Shown here: piece by piece, positions 8,624 through 17,132 of the stretch
How positions within the stretch are numbered: the first letter of the stretch is position 1
Layout: each line of letters starts with the position of its first letter
Source: Noviherbaspirillum galbum
GTDB taxonomy: Bacteria > Pseudomonadota > Gammaproteobacteria > Burkholderiales > Burkholderiaceae_D
NCBI RefSeq assembly: GCF_010974945.1
Contig: NZ_JAAIVB010000008.1
Span: 1 to 64,000, forward strand
DNA length: 64,000 bases
Reading direction: 5' to 3'
Program-made: the position numbers and the translations under genes
The notes under the pieces: generated by a model
What the model was told of the DNA's origin: nothing
Databases searched by the model: none
The model's input: only the letters and a program-made list of their open reading frames with translations

Positions 8624-9106
8624 TCAATAGCGATAAGCGGCGTTGTTGTCGACGCGCACGCGGCTGCCGACCTGCAAGCCGGCGATGTCCGACTGGCGCA
8701 GCGTGCGGTATCCGCCGTTATCGAGGCGGACGTCGAGCAGGTAGGCGCCCGCCTGCTGGCCGTTGCGCTGTTCCATCTGCGCCCCGAGCATGGCGCCGCC
8801 GGCAACGCCGGCCACCGTCGCCGCCGCGCGGCCCCGGCCATTGCCGACCTGGTTGCCCAGCAGTCCGCCGACGACGGCGCCAAGGATCGCGCCGCCTGCG
8901 CCGTTGCTGGCGCTCGGCTGGTCCATGCGTATCGCCTCCACCGTGCCGAGGGTGGCATAGGCGGAAGAGGCGTTATAGACGGGAATGGAAGATGGGACGG
9001 TAGCGGCGCTGCCCTGGGTGGCGGGATAGCCGTAAGGCTGGGTGGCGCAGGCGCTCAGGACGAGCGCGGAAACGAGAATCGGGATGAAGAAAGTCGGCGT
9101 TTTCAT
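8624..9106 (-). CDS. Glycine-zipper 2TM lipoprotein (SlyB/OmpA-Slp-like)
   Basis: This 160-residue protein starts with a signal peptide and lipobox (PILVSALVLSAC, Cys near residue 19). The middle is the glycine-zipper hairpin (GAGGAILGAVVGGLLGNQVG, then a second GVAGGAMLGAQ segment) found in Rickettsia 17-kDa antigen/SlyB-like outer-membrane lipoproteins. The C-terminus is a short beta-rich domain (YLLDVRLDNGGYRTLRQ, GSRVRVDNN). GAGG precedes the ATG at 9106, which lies directly before the signal peptide; upstream in-frame codons lack a signal. It lies downstream of the cphA terminator and is probably an independent unit for envelope integrity. Confidence 0.88.
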   Translation of the reverse strand: MKTPTFFIPILVSALVLSACATQPYGYPATQGSAATVPSSIPVYNASSAYATLGTVEAIRMDQPSASNGAGGAILGAVVGGLLGNQVGNGRGRAAATVAGVAGGAMLGAQMEQRNGQQAGAYLLDVRLDNGGYRTLRQSDIAGLQVGSRVRVDNNAAYRY

Positions 9107-9174
9107 GGGAGCCTCGTGGTGTAAAGGTGTCCATGTAACGCCTCTATCGCAAGCCCGTCGACGGCGATTTGGTA

Positions 9175-9201
9175 AGGGATGAAACAAGGTGTTTCATCCC
9201 T
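9175..9201. terminator. Hairpin terminator after cphA
   Basis: An 11-bp perfect stem (AGGGATGAAAC at 9175-9185 with GTTTCATCCCT at 9191-9201) and a five-base loop begin nine bases after the cphA stop codon. No long T-run follows, so termination efficiency is uncertain. The stem could also protect the mRNA 3' end. Confidence 0.6.
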
Positions 9202-9209
9202 CCGCCATT

Positions 9210-11783
9210 TTATTGAGCCTCGGCAATGCGTTGCTTGATGTGGGCAAGCGCCTCTTCCACCTGATCCACCAGGATGAGGCAAAGGTCGCCCGGCTGCAGG
9301 GCGGCCAGCGCGGTGTCGATCGCCAGGAACTCGCCCATGATTTCATGGATGTCGGCGGCTCGCTTCGCGCCGTTCAAGCCTTGGCGCAGCAAGGACAGGA
9401 CCTCGCCGTCCGCGCGTCCGCGCTGGCAGGCATCCTCGTACAGCACCACCTGGTCGAAGGCGCCGCCGAGGATCTCGGTCTGCCGGCGGATGTCTTCGTC
9501 GCGCCGGTCGCCGGCGCCGCTGATGACGACCGAGCGGCGCTTGGCGGGAATGCTGTCGACCGCGTTCACCAGCGCCTGGATGGCGTCGGGATTGTGGCCG
9601 TAGTCGGCGATCAGGGTCGCGCCCTTGTAGTTGAAGAGGTTGAAGCGTCCGGGCGCGGTATCGGCATCGCTGACGAAGCTCGCGAGGCCTTGCCGGATGA
9701 TTTCCCAGTCGATGCCCAGGGCCCAGACCGCGCCGATGGCGGCCATCGCGTTTTCCACCTGGAAGCCGATGAGTCCCTGGCGCGTCAGCGGAATGCCGGC
9801 CAGGGGCAGGCGCTGCTGGAACGTGCCCTCGAGCGCGACGATGTCGTTGCCGTCGCGGTAAACCACGCGTCGGCCCTTGGCGCGATGCGTCGCCATGATG
9901 GGCAGGTGCCGGTCGTTGGCGAAGAAGGTGACCGAGCCCGGGCAGGTCTTGGCCATCCTGGATACGTGCGGATCGGCCGCGTTCAGCACCGCGGTGCCGT
10001 GCTTCGCGACGTTCTGCACGATCACGCGCTTGACCACGGCGAGGTCCTCGACGGTGCTGATGAAGCTCAGGCCGAGGTGGTCGCCGACGCCGATGTTGGT
10101 CACCACCGCGACGTCGCAGCGGTCGAAGCCGAGACCTTCGCGCAGGATGCCGCCGCGTGCGGTTTCGAACACGGCAGCGTCGACGTCCGGGTGCATCAGC
10201 ACGTTGCGCGCGCTGCGCGGGCCGCTGCAATCGCCGGTATCGATGCGGCGATGCTGGATGTACACGCCATCGGTCCCGGTCATGCCGACGCGCAGCTTGT
10301 TGCAGGTGAGGATGTGGGCGATCAGGCGGGTGGTGGTGGTCTTCCCGTTGGTGCCGGACACGGCGACCACCGGGATGCGGCCGTCGTCGCCTTCCGCATA
10401 CATGTTTGAAATGATGGCGTCGCCGACCGCGCGGCCCTTGCCGAAGGATGGCTGCAGGTGCATGCGCAGGCCGGGCGCGGCGTTGACCTCGACGATGCCG
10501 CCGCCCTGCTCTTCCAGCGGCTGGATGACGTTGTCGCACACCACGTCGACGCCGCAGATGTCGAGCCCGACCATCTGCGCCGCCTCGACGGCGCGCGCCG
10601 CGACTTCGGGATGAACGTCGTCGGTGACGTCGGTGGCGGTGCCGCCGGTGCTCAGGTTGGCATTGTTGCGCAGGATGACGTGGGCGCCCTTGTGCGGCAC
10701 GCTGTCGGCATCGAAGCCGTGCCTGGCGAGCACCGACAAGGCGATCGCGTCGAGGCGGATCTTGGTCAGGGAGGTGGCATGGCCGTCGCCGCGCAGCGGG
10801 TCGCGGTTGACCTGCTCGACCAGTTCGCGCACGGTATGCACGCCGTCGCCGATCACTTGCGGCGGCGCGCGGCGCGCGGCCGCGACCAGCTTGTCGCCGA
10901 CTACCAGCATGCGGAAGTCATGGCCCGGCAGGTAGCGTTCCACGATCACGTCGGAGCTGATGTCGGACGCGGCGGCGTAGGCGGTCAGCACTTCGTCGCG
11001 CGTGCTGATGTTGACCGCGACGCCCTTGCCCTGGTTGCCGTCGCGAGGCTTGACGACGACGCGTCCGCCAAGCTCGCTCGCGACCTTCCAGGCGTCTTCC
11101 GCGCTGGTGACGGAACGGCCCTTCGGCACGGGCACGCCGGCCGCGTCCAGCAAGGCCTTGGTGAGTTCCTTGTCCTGCGCGATGGCTTCGGAAATGGCGC
11201 TGGTCATGTCGGTTTCGGCGGCCTGGATGCGGCGCTGCTTGCTGCCCCATCCGAACTGCACCATGCTGCCTTCCGTGAGGCGGCGGTACGGGATGCCGCG
11301 CTTGACGGCGGCGTCCACGATGGAGCCGGTGCTCGGGCCGAGGCGGATGTCCTCGTCGAGTTCGCGCAGTTCCGCCAGGGCGGCCTGCAGGTCGAAGGGG
11401 GTGTCTTCGAGCGCGCTGCGGCACAGGGCTTCGGCGGTCTCGAAGGCGAGGCGGCCGACGGCTTCCTCTGTGTATTCGACGATCACCTGGTAGACGCCGT
11501 CCTCGACGGTCTTGACCGTGCGGCTGAAGGCGACCTTGCAGCCGGCCTGGGCCTGCAGGCCGAGGGCCGCGCTTTCCAGCACGTGCGCCAGGGTGATGCC
11601 GGCCGGATCCTGCGCCGGCTGCAGGAATTCGATTTCCGGGAAGCGGGCGCGCAGCCGGGCTTCGAAGCCGGGGAGCTGCGCGATCGATCGCTCTTCCGGC
11701 GTACAGGCAACGATGCCTTCAATGGCGGTGTGGCGGCTCCACAGATTGGGGCCGCGCAGGGCGCGGATGCGCGAAATTTCCAT
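9210..11783 (-). CDS. cphA: Cyanophycin synthetase
   Basis: This full-length, 857-residue enzyme makes cyanophycin, a multi-L-arginyl-poly-L-aspartate storage granule, from Asp and Arg with ATP. Residues 1-160 are the N-terminal domain. About 215-480 is the ATP-grasp domain (VVVKPRDGNQGKGVAVN; EVNAAPGLRMHL) that adds Asp to the backbone. About 490-857 is the Mur-ligase-like module (VVAVSGTNGKTTTTRL P-loop; DYGHNPDAIQAL; ISGAGDRRDEDI) that attaches Arg. All three modules look intact. It follows cphA' by 89 bases on the same strand and ends in a hairpin. No cyanophycinase or isoaspartyl dipeptidase gene is within the window. Confidence 0.97.
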   Translation of the reverse strand: MEISRIRALRGPNLWSRHTAIEGIVACTPEERSIAQLPGFEARLRARFPEIEFLQPAQDPAGITLAHVLESAALGLQAQAGCKVAFSRTVKTVEDGVYQVIVEYTEEAVGRLAFETAEALCRSALEDTPFDLQAALAELRELDEDIRLGPSTGSIVDAAVKRGIPYRRLTEGSMVQFGWGSKQRRIQAAETDMTSAISEAIAQDKELTKALLDAAGVPVPKGRSVTSAEDAWKVASELGGRVVVKPRDGNQGKGVAVNISTRDEVLTAYAAASDISSDVIVERYLPGHDFRMLVVGDKLVAAARRAPPQVIGDGVHTVRELVEQVNRDPLRGDGHATSLTKIRLDAIALSVLARHGFDADSVPHKGAHVILRNNANLSTGGTATDVTDDVHPEVAARAVEAAQMVGLDICGVDVVCDNVIQPLEEQGGGIVEVNAAPGLRMHLQPSFGKGRAVGDAIISNMYAEGDDGRIPVVAVSGTNGKTTTTRLIAHILTCNKLRVGMTGTDGVYIQHRRIDTGDCSGPRSARNVLMHPDVDAAVFETARGGILREGLGFDRCDVAVVTNIGVGDHLGLSFISTVEDLAVVKRVIVQNVAKHGTAVLNAADPHVSRMAKTCPGSVTFFANDRHLPIMATHRAKGRRVVYRDGNDIVALEGTFQQRLPLAGIPLTRQGLIGFQVENAMAAIGAVWALGIDWEIIRQGLASFVSDADTAPGRFNLFNYKGATLIADYGHNPDAIQALVNAVDSIPAKRRSVVISGAGDRRDEDIRRQTEILGGAFDQVVLYEDACQRGRADGEVLSLLRQGLNGAKRAADIHEIMGEFLAIDTALAALQPGDLCLILVDQVEEALAHIKQRIAEAQ

Positions 11784-11800
11784 TGGCGATTTCCTCTGTT

Positions 11801-11852
11801 CCCGTTGCGTGCCGCGACCCTTCGGCGGGCCTGCGTGCCAAGGCGCAACGGG
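11801..11852. repeat. Inverted repeat in the cphA'-cphA intergenic space
   Basis: CCCGTTGCG (11801-11809) and CGCAACGGG (11844-11852) are perfect 9-bp arms in the 89 bases between the two synthetase genes. In the transcript they could form a stem upstream of the cphA ribosome-binding site (GAGG near 11793-11796) and tune the ratio of the two proteins. That role is inference. Confidence 0.4.
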
Positions 11853-11872
11853 TTATCCCGTGATGATTGTTA

Positions 11873-14056
11873 TTATCTGGCCGTTGCCGGCGCAAAGTCG
11901 TCGTCGAAGGTCTCCAGCCCGGTCCGGATGAGATCGGGCGGAACGCCGGCGGCCCACGCGGCGCCAACCGCCGCGAGGATGTTTTCGAGCCGGTCCGGCC
12001 AGACGTTGGACGCCGCCAGCGGAATGTCCGCCAGCTCGCAGATCGCGGATTCTTCCGCGCCCACCGACAGCACCACCTGCTCGCCGCGCACGTACACCGC
12101 GCGTCCGCCCTGCTCGCGCTGCGCGGCGAGCACAGGCAACTCCGGATCCATCGCGAAATACACGACCTCGCCGTCGCACAGCGGGGCCAGCGCAACCACG
12201 TTGGGGTCGGCGGCATTCAGCACCGCCGCGCCTTCGGGCAGCACCACGTCCACTTGCGTGCGCATGACCTTGATCAGGCGCTCGAGGTCGTCGACATGGA
12301 ACTCCGGCAGCAATTCGGCGGTATCGATGTTGGTGACCACGCCGACGAGGCAGCGGTCGTAGGCCAGGCCTTCGGCCAGGATGGAGCGCGGCCCGTTCTC
12401 GAACACGCCGCCCTCGACCGCGCGGTTGATCAGCACGCGGTGGCCCGATTCCCAGTTGGCGCAGTCGTTCCTGTCGATCAGGCGTTCGTTGAAGTACAGG
12501 CCGTCGCTGCAGGCCACGCCGGCGTAGAGGCCATGCAGGTTCATCAGGCGCCCGACGAGGCGCGCCACCATGGTCTTGCCGCGGCTGCCGCCGACGCCGA
12601 CCACCGGGATGCGGCCGCTCTCGCTGGCGTCGAACAGGTGGTTGACAATGGCCCGGCCGACAGGGCGCGGCTCGCCGCTCGCCGGCTTGAGGTGCATGAG
12701 CAATCCGGGGCCGGCATTGATTTCCACGATCGCGCCCTGCTGTTCATCCAGCGGACGCGAAATGTCGCGCGCGACGAGGTCGACGCCGGCGATGTCCAGG
12801 CCGACGATGCGCGCGGCCAGCGAGACCAGCGCCGCGACCTCGGGGTGCACCCGGTCGGTAACGTCGAAGGCGACGTTGCCGTTGCGCTGGATGAGCACTG
12901 TGCGGCCCTTCTCGGGAACGGCATCGCCGGTCAATCCCTGGCGGCCCAATTCGAGCACCACGGCGGGATCATCCTCGAGGCGAATGACGTTGAGCGGAAA
13001 ATCCTCGGTCGTGCCGCGGCGCGGATCGGTATTGATCTGGGAATCGATGAGCTGGACGATAGTGGAGACGCCGTCGCCGGTGACGGTCGCGAGTTCCCCT
13101 TTCGCGGCGGCAACCACTTCGCCGCCCACCACCAGGAGTCGATGCTCGTCGCCGGGAATGAAACGCTCGACCAGCACGTCGCTGCCCTCGGCATCGGCCA
13201 GATGGTAGGCGGCTTCGATTTCCGCGCGTACGCGCAGGTCGGTCGAGACGCCACGCCCGTGGTTGCCGTCGGAAGGCTTCACCACCACCGGCAGGCCGAT
13301 GTCTTCGGCGGCGTCCCAGGCGTCTTCCGGGCTGTTCACCATGCGGCCCTCGGGCACCGGTACGCCGCAGGAGGCCAGCAGGCGCTTCGTCAGGTCCTTG
13401 TCGCTGGAAATGCTTTCGGCGATGGCCGGGGTGCGGTCGGTCTCGGCGGTCCAGATGCGGCGCTGGCAGGCGCCGTAGCCAAGCTGGACGAGGTTGCCGT
13501 CATTGAGGCGGATGGAGGGAATGCGGCGATCGGTCGCAGCATCGACGATGCAGGCGGTGCTGGGACCGAGGCAGAGGGAATCGACCATGTCGCGCAGGGC
13601 GGCGACCGCGGCGTCGACGTCGAAGGGCGTATCGTCGATTGCCGCCATGACGAGGTCGCGGGCCGACTGGAGCGCGGTGCGGCTGACCTGTTCGTGGCGG
13701 GCGCGGACCGCCATCTTGTACACGCCGCGGGTGCTGGTGCTGCGGGTCTGGCCGAATCCGGTCTGCATGCCGGCCAGGTTCTGCAGCTCGATCATGACGT
13801 GTTCCATGACATGCCCGGCCCACGTGCCCTCGCGCAGGCGCTGCAGGAAGCCGCCGCGCTCGCCGACGCCGCAATGGTGTTCCATCAAGCCGGGCAGCCA
13901 GGCGGTGAGTCGTTCGTAGAATCCGGGAATGGTGTTGGACGGGGCATCTTCGAGTTCGCCGATGTCGAGCCAGGCTTCGATGACCGGCCTGTACGTCCAG
14001 ATGTTGGGGCCCCGCAGCGGTATCACATTGATAATGTCAATGTTTCGTTTATTCAT
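11873..14056 (-). CDS. cphA': CphA'-type cyanophycin synthetase homologue lacking the Mur-ligase C-terminal domain
   Basis: This 727-residue paralogue of the downstream CphA starts MNKRNIDIINVIPLRGPNIW, matching the CphA N-terminus. The ATP-grasp domain keeps its key segments (VVVKPSDGNHGRGVS; VEINAGPGLLMHL). The Mur-like P-loop is altered to GVGGSRGKTMVARL, compared with VSGTNGKTTTTRL in CphA. The protein ends at TFDDDFAPATAR, just where CphA continues into the GRF and DYGHNPD segments, so the C-terminal Arg-adding lobe is absent. The frame is clean, so this is a natural short form and not a recent truncation. Betaproteobacteria are known to carry cphA and cphA' together. The role is unproven; it may extend or re-use dipeptides. 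Confidence 0.92.
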   Translation of the reverse strand: MNKRNIDIINVIPLRGPNIWTYRPVIEAWLDIGELEDAPSNTIPGFYERLTAWLPGLMEHHCGVGERGGFLQRLREGTWAGHVMEHVMIELQNLAGMQTGFGQTRSTSTRGVYKMAVRARHEQVSRTALQSARDLVMAAIDDTPFDVDAAVAALRDMVDSLCLGPSTACIVDAATDRRIPSIRLNDGNLVQLGYGACQRRIWTAETDRTPAIAESISSDKDLTKRLLASCGVPVPEGRMVNSPEDAWDAAEDIGLPVVVKPSDGNHGRGVSTDLRVRAEIEAAYHLADAEGSDVLVERFIPGDEHRLLVVGGEVVAAAKGELATVTGDGVSTIVQLIDSQINTDPRRGTTEDFPLNVIRLEDDPAVVLELGRQGLTGDAVPEKGRTVLIQRNGNVAFDVTDRVHPEVAALVSLAARIVGLDIAGVDLVARDISRPLDEQQGAIVEINAGPGLLMHLKPASGEPRPVGRAIVNHLFDASESGRIPVVGVGGSRGKTMVARLVGRLMNLHGLYAGVACSDGLYFNERLIDRNDCANWESGHRVLINRAVEGGVFENGPRSILAEGLAYDRCLVGVVTNIDTAELLPEFHVDDLERLIKVMRTQVDVVLPEGAAVLNAADPNVVALAPLCDGEVVYFAMDPELPVLAAQREQGGRAVYVRGEQVVLSVGAEESAICELADIPLAASNVWPDRLENILAAVGAAWAAGVPPDLIRTGLETFDDDFAPATAR

Positions 14057-14370
14057 GGTTGGTGCATGCAGCGTCGTGGGCGCCTGAGAAAATCACAAGT
14101 CCAGATAACGCAATGCAAGGTGATTGGTTTACGTGGAGCCGAAAGAAAATGCCAGTCGGTAATATACTACGGCCACCGTGTTTCAGTTGTTGACAGTCAT
14201 GGGCAAACGCCCCTATAAGTCTCCGTTTGTCCACACTTGCCGCGCCAGGCCGGCGGCAGTTGCGCAACGAGCCACATTATCCGCCACATCGATCAACCGG
14301 CCAACGCCGGCCGGCGTTGTTGTCGGGTCACGCCTGACACTCCTGTCGAATCGAGAAAGAACACAACCGC
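14057..14370. other. Divergent regulatory region between cphA' and the ABC transporter gene
   Basis: This 314-bp stretch has no credible ORF and a lower GC content than its neighbours. It holds a strong plus-strand promoter (14190-14219) and, for cphA', a possible minus-strand -10 box TATATT (14161-14166) with only a weak -35. A GC-rich palindromic patch (CGGCCAACGCCGGCCGG near 14297-14313) lies in the long leader of the ABC gene. Confidence 0.6.
14190..14219 (+). promoter_or_regulatory. Sigma-70 promoter for the ABC transporter-DUF1854 operon
   Basis: A perfect -35 TTGACA (14190-14195) and a -10 TATAAG (14214-14219) are 18 bases apart. Transcription would start near 14226, leaving a leader of about 145 bases before the ATG at 14371. 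Confidence 0.65.
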
Positions 14371-16638
14371 ATGTCGTCACCCAGCATTATCCTTCCCGAT
14401 CCCTGGAATTCCGAGATCCGTGCCCGCCTCGGGGACGGTGAGCAGCTCCTCGGGTTCGTCGAGATCGACCTCGACGCCCACCTGCACTTCAGGCAGGGGC
14501 TGGTCGCCGCCACCAACCGGCGCCTGATGGCGAAGGCTCCCGGCGCCGCCCAGTGGGAGGACTGGCCCTACCGCAAGGGGCTGGAGCTGGTCCATCATGA
14601 CCATGCCGGTGTCGGCACCCTCGAACTTCATGACGAGCATGCGCGCCTGGGCACCTGGCGCTACACGCTGGGACACAATCCGTCCGCCCTGCGCCTCATC
14701 GAACACGTCGAATCGCACCGCGACGCGCTGGTCGCGGGCCAGGCCGTCAGGCCGCCGGAAAAGCCGGTGTGCGCGAGCTGCAAGGCGACGCTGCCCGACG
14801 ACTCCGACGACTGCCCGGTGTGCACCAAGGAAATCTACACGCCGCCTTCGACCTGGACCCTGTTTCGCCTGTGGCGCTTCGCCCGGCCCTATCGCGGCCA
14901 GCTGCTGGCCGGATTCCTGCTCACCCTGATCAGTACCGCCGCCCACCTGATTCCGCCCTACCTGACCATGCCGCTGATGGACAACGTGCTGATTCCTTAC
15001 CAGAACGGCCAGCCCATCAACGTCCAGCTCGCCGGCCTCTATCTTTCCGGCCTTCTTGGATCCTCCCTGCTGGCCTGGGCCCTGGGATGGGCCAAGACCT
15101 ACATCCTCGCCTTGGTCAGCGAACGCATCGGCGCCGACCTGCGCACCAGCACCTACGATCACCTGCTGCGCCTCTCGCTGGAATATTTCGGCGGCAAGCG
15201 CACCGGCGACCTCATGGCCCGCATCGGCTCGGAGTCCGACCGCATCTGCGTCTTCCTCTCGCTCCACCTGCTGGACTTCGCCACCGACGTGCTCATGATC
15301 TTCATGACCGCGGCCATCCTGGTGTCGATCAATCCCTGGCTGGCGCTGGTCACCCTGCTGCCCCTGCCCTTCATCGCCTGGATGATCCACGTCGTGCGCG
15401 ACAAGCTGCGGCATGGCTTCGAAAAGATCGACCGCATCTGGGGCGAAGTGACCAACGTGCTCGCCGACACCATTCCCGGCATCCGCGTGGTGAAGGCTTT
15501 CGCCCAGGAAAAACGCGAGTCGGCCCGCTTCAAGGAAGCCAACGCCCACAACCTCGCTGTGAACGACCGGGTAAACAAGGTCTGGTCGCTGTTCTCGCCG
15601 ACAGTGAGCCTGCTGACCGAGATCGGCTTGCTGGTGGTGTGGGGCGTGGGCATCTTCCAGGTGTCGCGCGGCGAGATCACGGTCGGCGTGCTGACCGCCT
15701 TCATCGCCTACATCAGCCGCTTCTACACGCGGCTCGATTCCATGAGCCGGATCGTTTCCGTCACGCAAAAGGCGGCGGCAGGCGCGAAGCGCATCTTCGA
15801 CATCCTCGACCACGTCTCGAACGTGCCCGAGCCCGCCAATCCGGTGAAGCTTGAAAAGATCGAAGGCCGCATTGAACTGCGCAGCGTCGGCTTCCGCTAC
15901 GGCAACCGCGCGGTGATCCGCGGCGTGGACCTGGCGATCGAGCCGGGCGAAATGATCGGCCTGGTGGGCCACAGCGGTTCCGGCAAGAGCACCCTGGTCA
16001 ACCTGATCTGCCGCTTCTACGACGTTTCGGAGGGATCGATCCGCGTCGACGGCGTCGATACCCGCTCGTTCGCGGTGTCGGATTACCGCCGCAACATCGG
16101 CATGGTGCTGCAGGAGCCCTTCCTGTTCTTCGGCACCATCGCGGAAAACATCGCCTACGGCAAGCCGCACGCGACCAGAGAGGAAATCGTTGCCGCCGCG
16201 CGGGCCGCGCACGCCCATGAATTCATCCTGCGCCTGCCGCATGGCTACGATTCCCTGGTGGGCGAACGCGGCCAGACGCTGTCCGGCGGCGAGCGCCAGC
16301 GCATCTCGATTGCCCGCGCACTGCTGATCGATCCGCACATCCTCATCCTCGACGAGGCGACCTCGTCGGTCGATACCACCACCGAGCGCGAGATCCAGAA
16401 GGCGCTGGACAACCTCGTCCGGGGCAGGACCACCATCGCCATCGCGCACCGCCTGTCCACCCTGCGGCGGGCAAGCCGGCTGGTGGTGCTGGACAAGGGC
16501 CAGATCGTGGAGGTCGGGCAGCATGAGGATCTCCTGGAGCGCAAGGGCCATTACTATCGGCTGCACCAGGCGCAGGCGAGGCTGGCGGAGAACGAAGCCG
16601 CCGGCCAGGAAACCATGTCCGACGAGGTGGCAGCATGA
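14371..16638 (+). CDS. Cyanophycin-locus ABC exporter with N-terminal PH-like domain and zinc ribbon
   Basis: This 755-residue half-transporter has an added N-terminus. Residues about 15-125 resemble a bacterial PH/GRAM-like fold (LLGFVEIDLDAHLHFRQGLV, VGTLELHDEHARLG). A four-Cys zinc-ribbon motif follows (C134, C137, C148, C151). A six-helix exporter membrane domain runs from about 160 to 450. The ATPase domain has Walker A GHSGSGKST near 533, signature LSGGERQ near 637, and Walker B HILILDEATS. It is divergent from cphA' and overlaps the DUF1854 gene by four bases. Genes of this type are known neighbours of cphA in betaproteobacteria, but the substrate is unknown. The fused cytosolic domains suggest docking to a granule or enzyme. 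Confidence 0.92.
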   Translation: MSSPSIILPDPWNSEIRARLGDGEQLLGFVEIDLDAHLHFRQGLVAATNRRLMAKAPGAAQWEDWPYRKGLELVHHDHAGVGTLELHDEHARLGTWRYTLGHNPSALRLIEHVESHRDALVAGQAVRPPEKPVCASCKATLPDDSDDCPVCTKEIYTPPSTWTLFRLWRFARPYRGQLLAGFLLTLISTAAHLIPPYLTMPLMDNVLIPYQNGQPINVQLAGLYLSGLLGSSLLAWALGWAKTYILALVSERIGADLRTSTYDHLLRLSLEYFGGKRTGDLMARIGSESDRICVFLSLHLLDFATDVLMIFMTAAILVSINPWLALVTLLPLPFIAWMIHVVRDKLRHGFEKIDRIWGEVTNVLADTIPGIRVVKAFAQEKRESARFKEANAHNLAVNDRVNKVWSLFSPTVSLLTEIGLLVVWGVGIFQVSRGEITVGVLTAFIAYISRFYTRLDSMSRIVSVTQKAAAGAKRIFDILDHVSNVPEPANPVKLEKIEGRIELRSVGFRYGNRAVIRGVDLAIEPGEMIGLVGHSGSGKSTLVNLICRFYDVSEGSIRVDGVDTRSFAVSDYRRNIGMVLQEPFLFFGTIAENIAYGKPHATREEIVAAARAAHAHEFILRLPHGYDSLVGERGQTLSGGERQRISIARALLIDPHILILDEATSSVDTTTEREIQKALDNLVRGRTTIAIAHRLSTLRRASRLVVLDKGQIVEVGQHEDLLERKGHYYRLHQAQARLAENEAAGQETMSDEVAA

Positions 16639-17099
16639 GCGCATTCACGCTTTACCGGAACAGCTTCGGCCGCCTGGTGCTGGAAACGCCGGATGGCGAA
16701 CGCCACGAAGGCGTGGTGCCGGTGCGCGCCTTCCCGATCGCCGCGCCGCACGAGGGCCTGTCGCTGGTCAATGCCGACGGCAGTGAACTGGCCTGGCTGA
16801 ATTCCCTGCAAGATCTCGGCCCCGAGGCGCGCGCGCTGGTGGAAGAAGAACTCGCCAGCCGCGAGTTCCTGCCCCAGATCTCGCGCATCGCACACGTGTC
16901 GAGCTTCGCGACGCCCAGCACCTGGGACGTGGAGACCGATCGCGGCCCCGCGCGCTTCGTGCTGAAGGGTGAGGAAGACATCCGCCGCGTCGGCCAAGGC
17001 AGCCTGCTCATCGCCGACAACCATGGCGTGCAGTTCCTGATCAAAGACCTGACCGCGCTCGACAAGGGCAGCCGGAAAATCCTCGACCGTTTCCTCTGA
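16635..17099 (+). CDS. DUF1854 protein associated with cyanophycin metabolism
   Basis: This 154-residue cytosolic protein has no signal peptide or membrane helix. It starts on an ATGA overlap with the ABC transporter gene, so the two are translationally coupled. Visible features are the N-terminal LYRNSFGRLVLETPDGERHEG, a central DLGPEARALVEEELASREFLPQI, and a beta-rich C-terminal half ending in LTALDKGSRKILDRFL. This matches the DUF1854 family found next to cphA and this ABC transporter in other betaproteobacteria. The function is unknown; the tight coupling suggests a partner of the transporter. Confidence 0.88.
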   Translation: MSAFTLYRNSFGRLVLETPDGERHEGVVPVRAFPIAAPHEGLSLVNADGSELAWLNSLQDLGPEARALVEEELASREFLPQISRIAHVSSFATPSTWDVETDRGPARFVLKGEEDIRRVGQGSLLIADNHGVQFLIKDLTALDKGSRKILDRFL

Positions 17100-17132
17100 C
17101 AGGACAAGGCCGCTGGCCGGCCTGCCCTTGCC

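Noticed and set aside
10458-14218. Long plus-strand open frames opposite cphA and cphA'
   Set aside because: The composition is typical of antisense shadows; no domain was recognised, while the minus-strand genes are clear.
14377-16644. A 755-codon minus-strand frame opposite the ABC exporter
   Set aside because: No recognisable domain; the plus-strand product has all ABC motifs.
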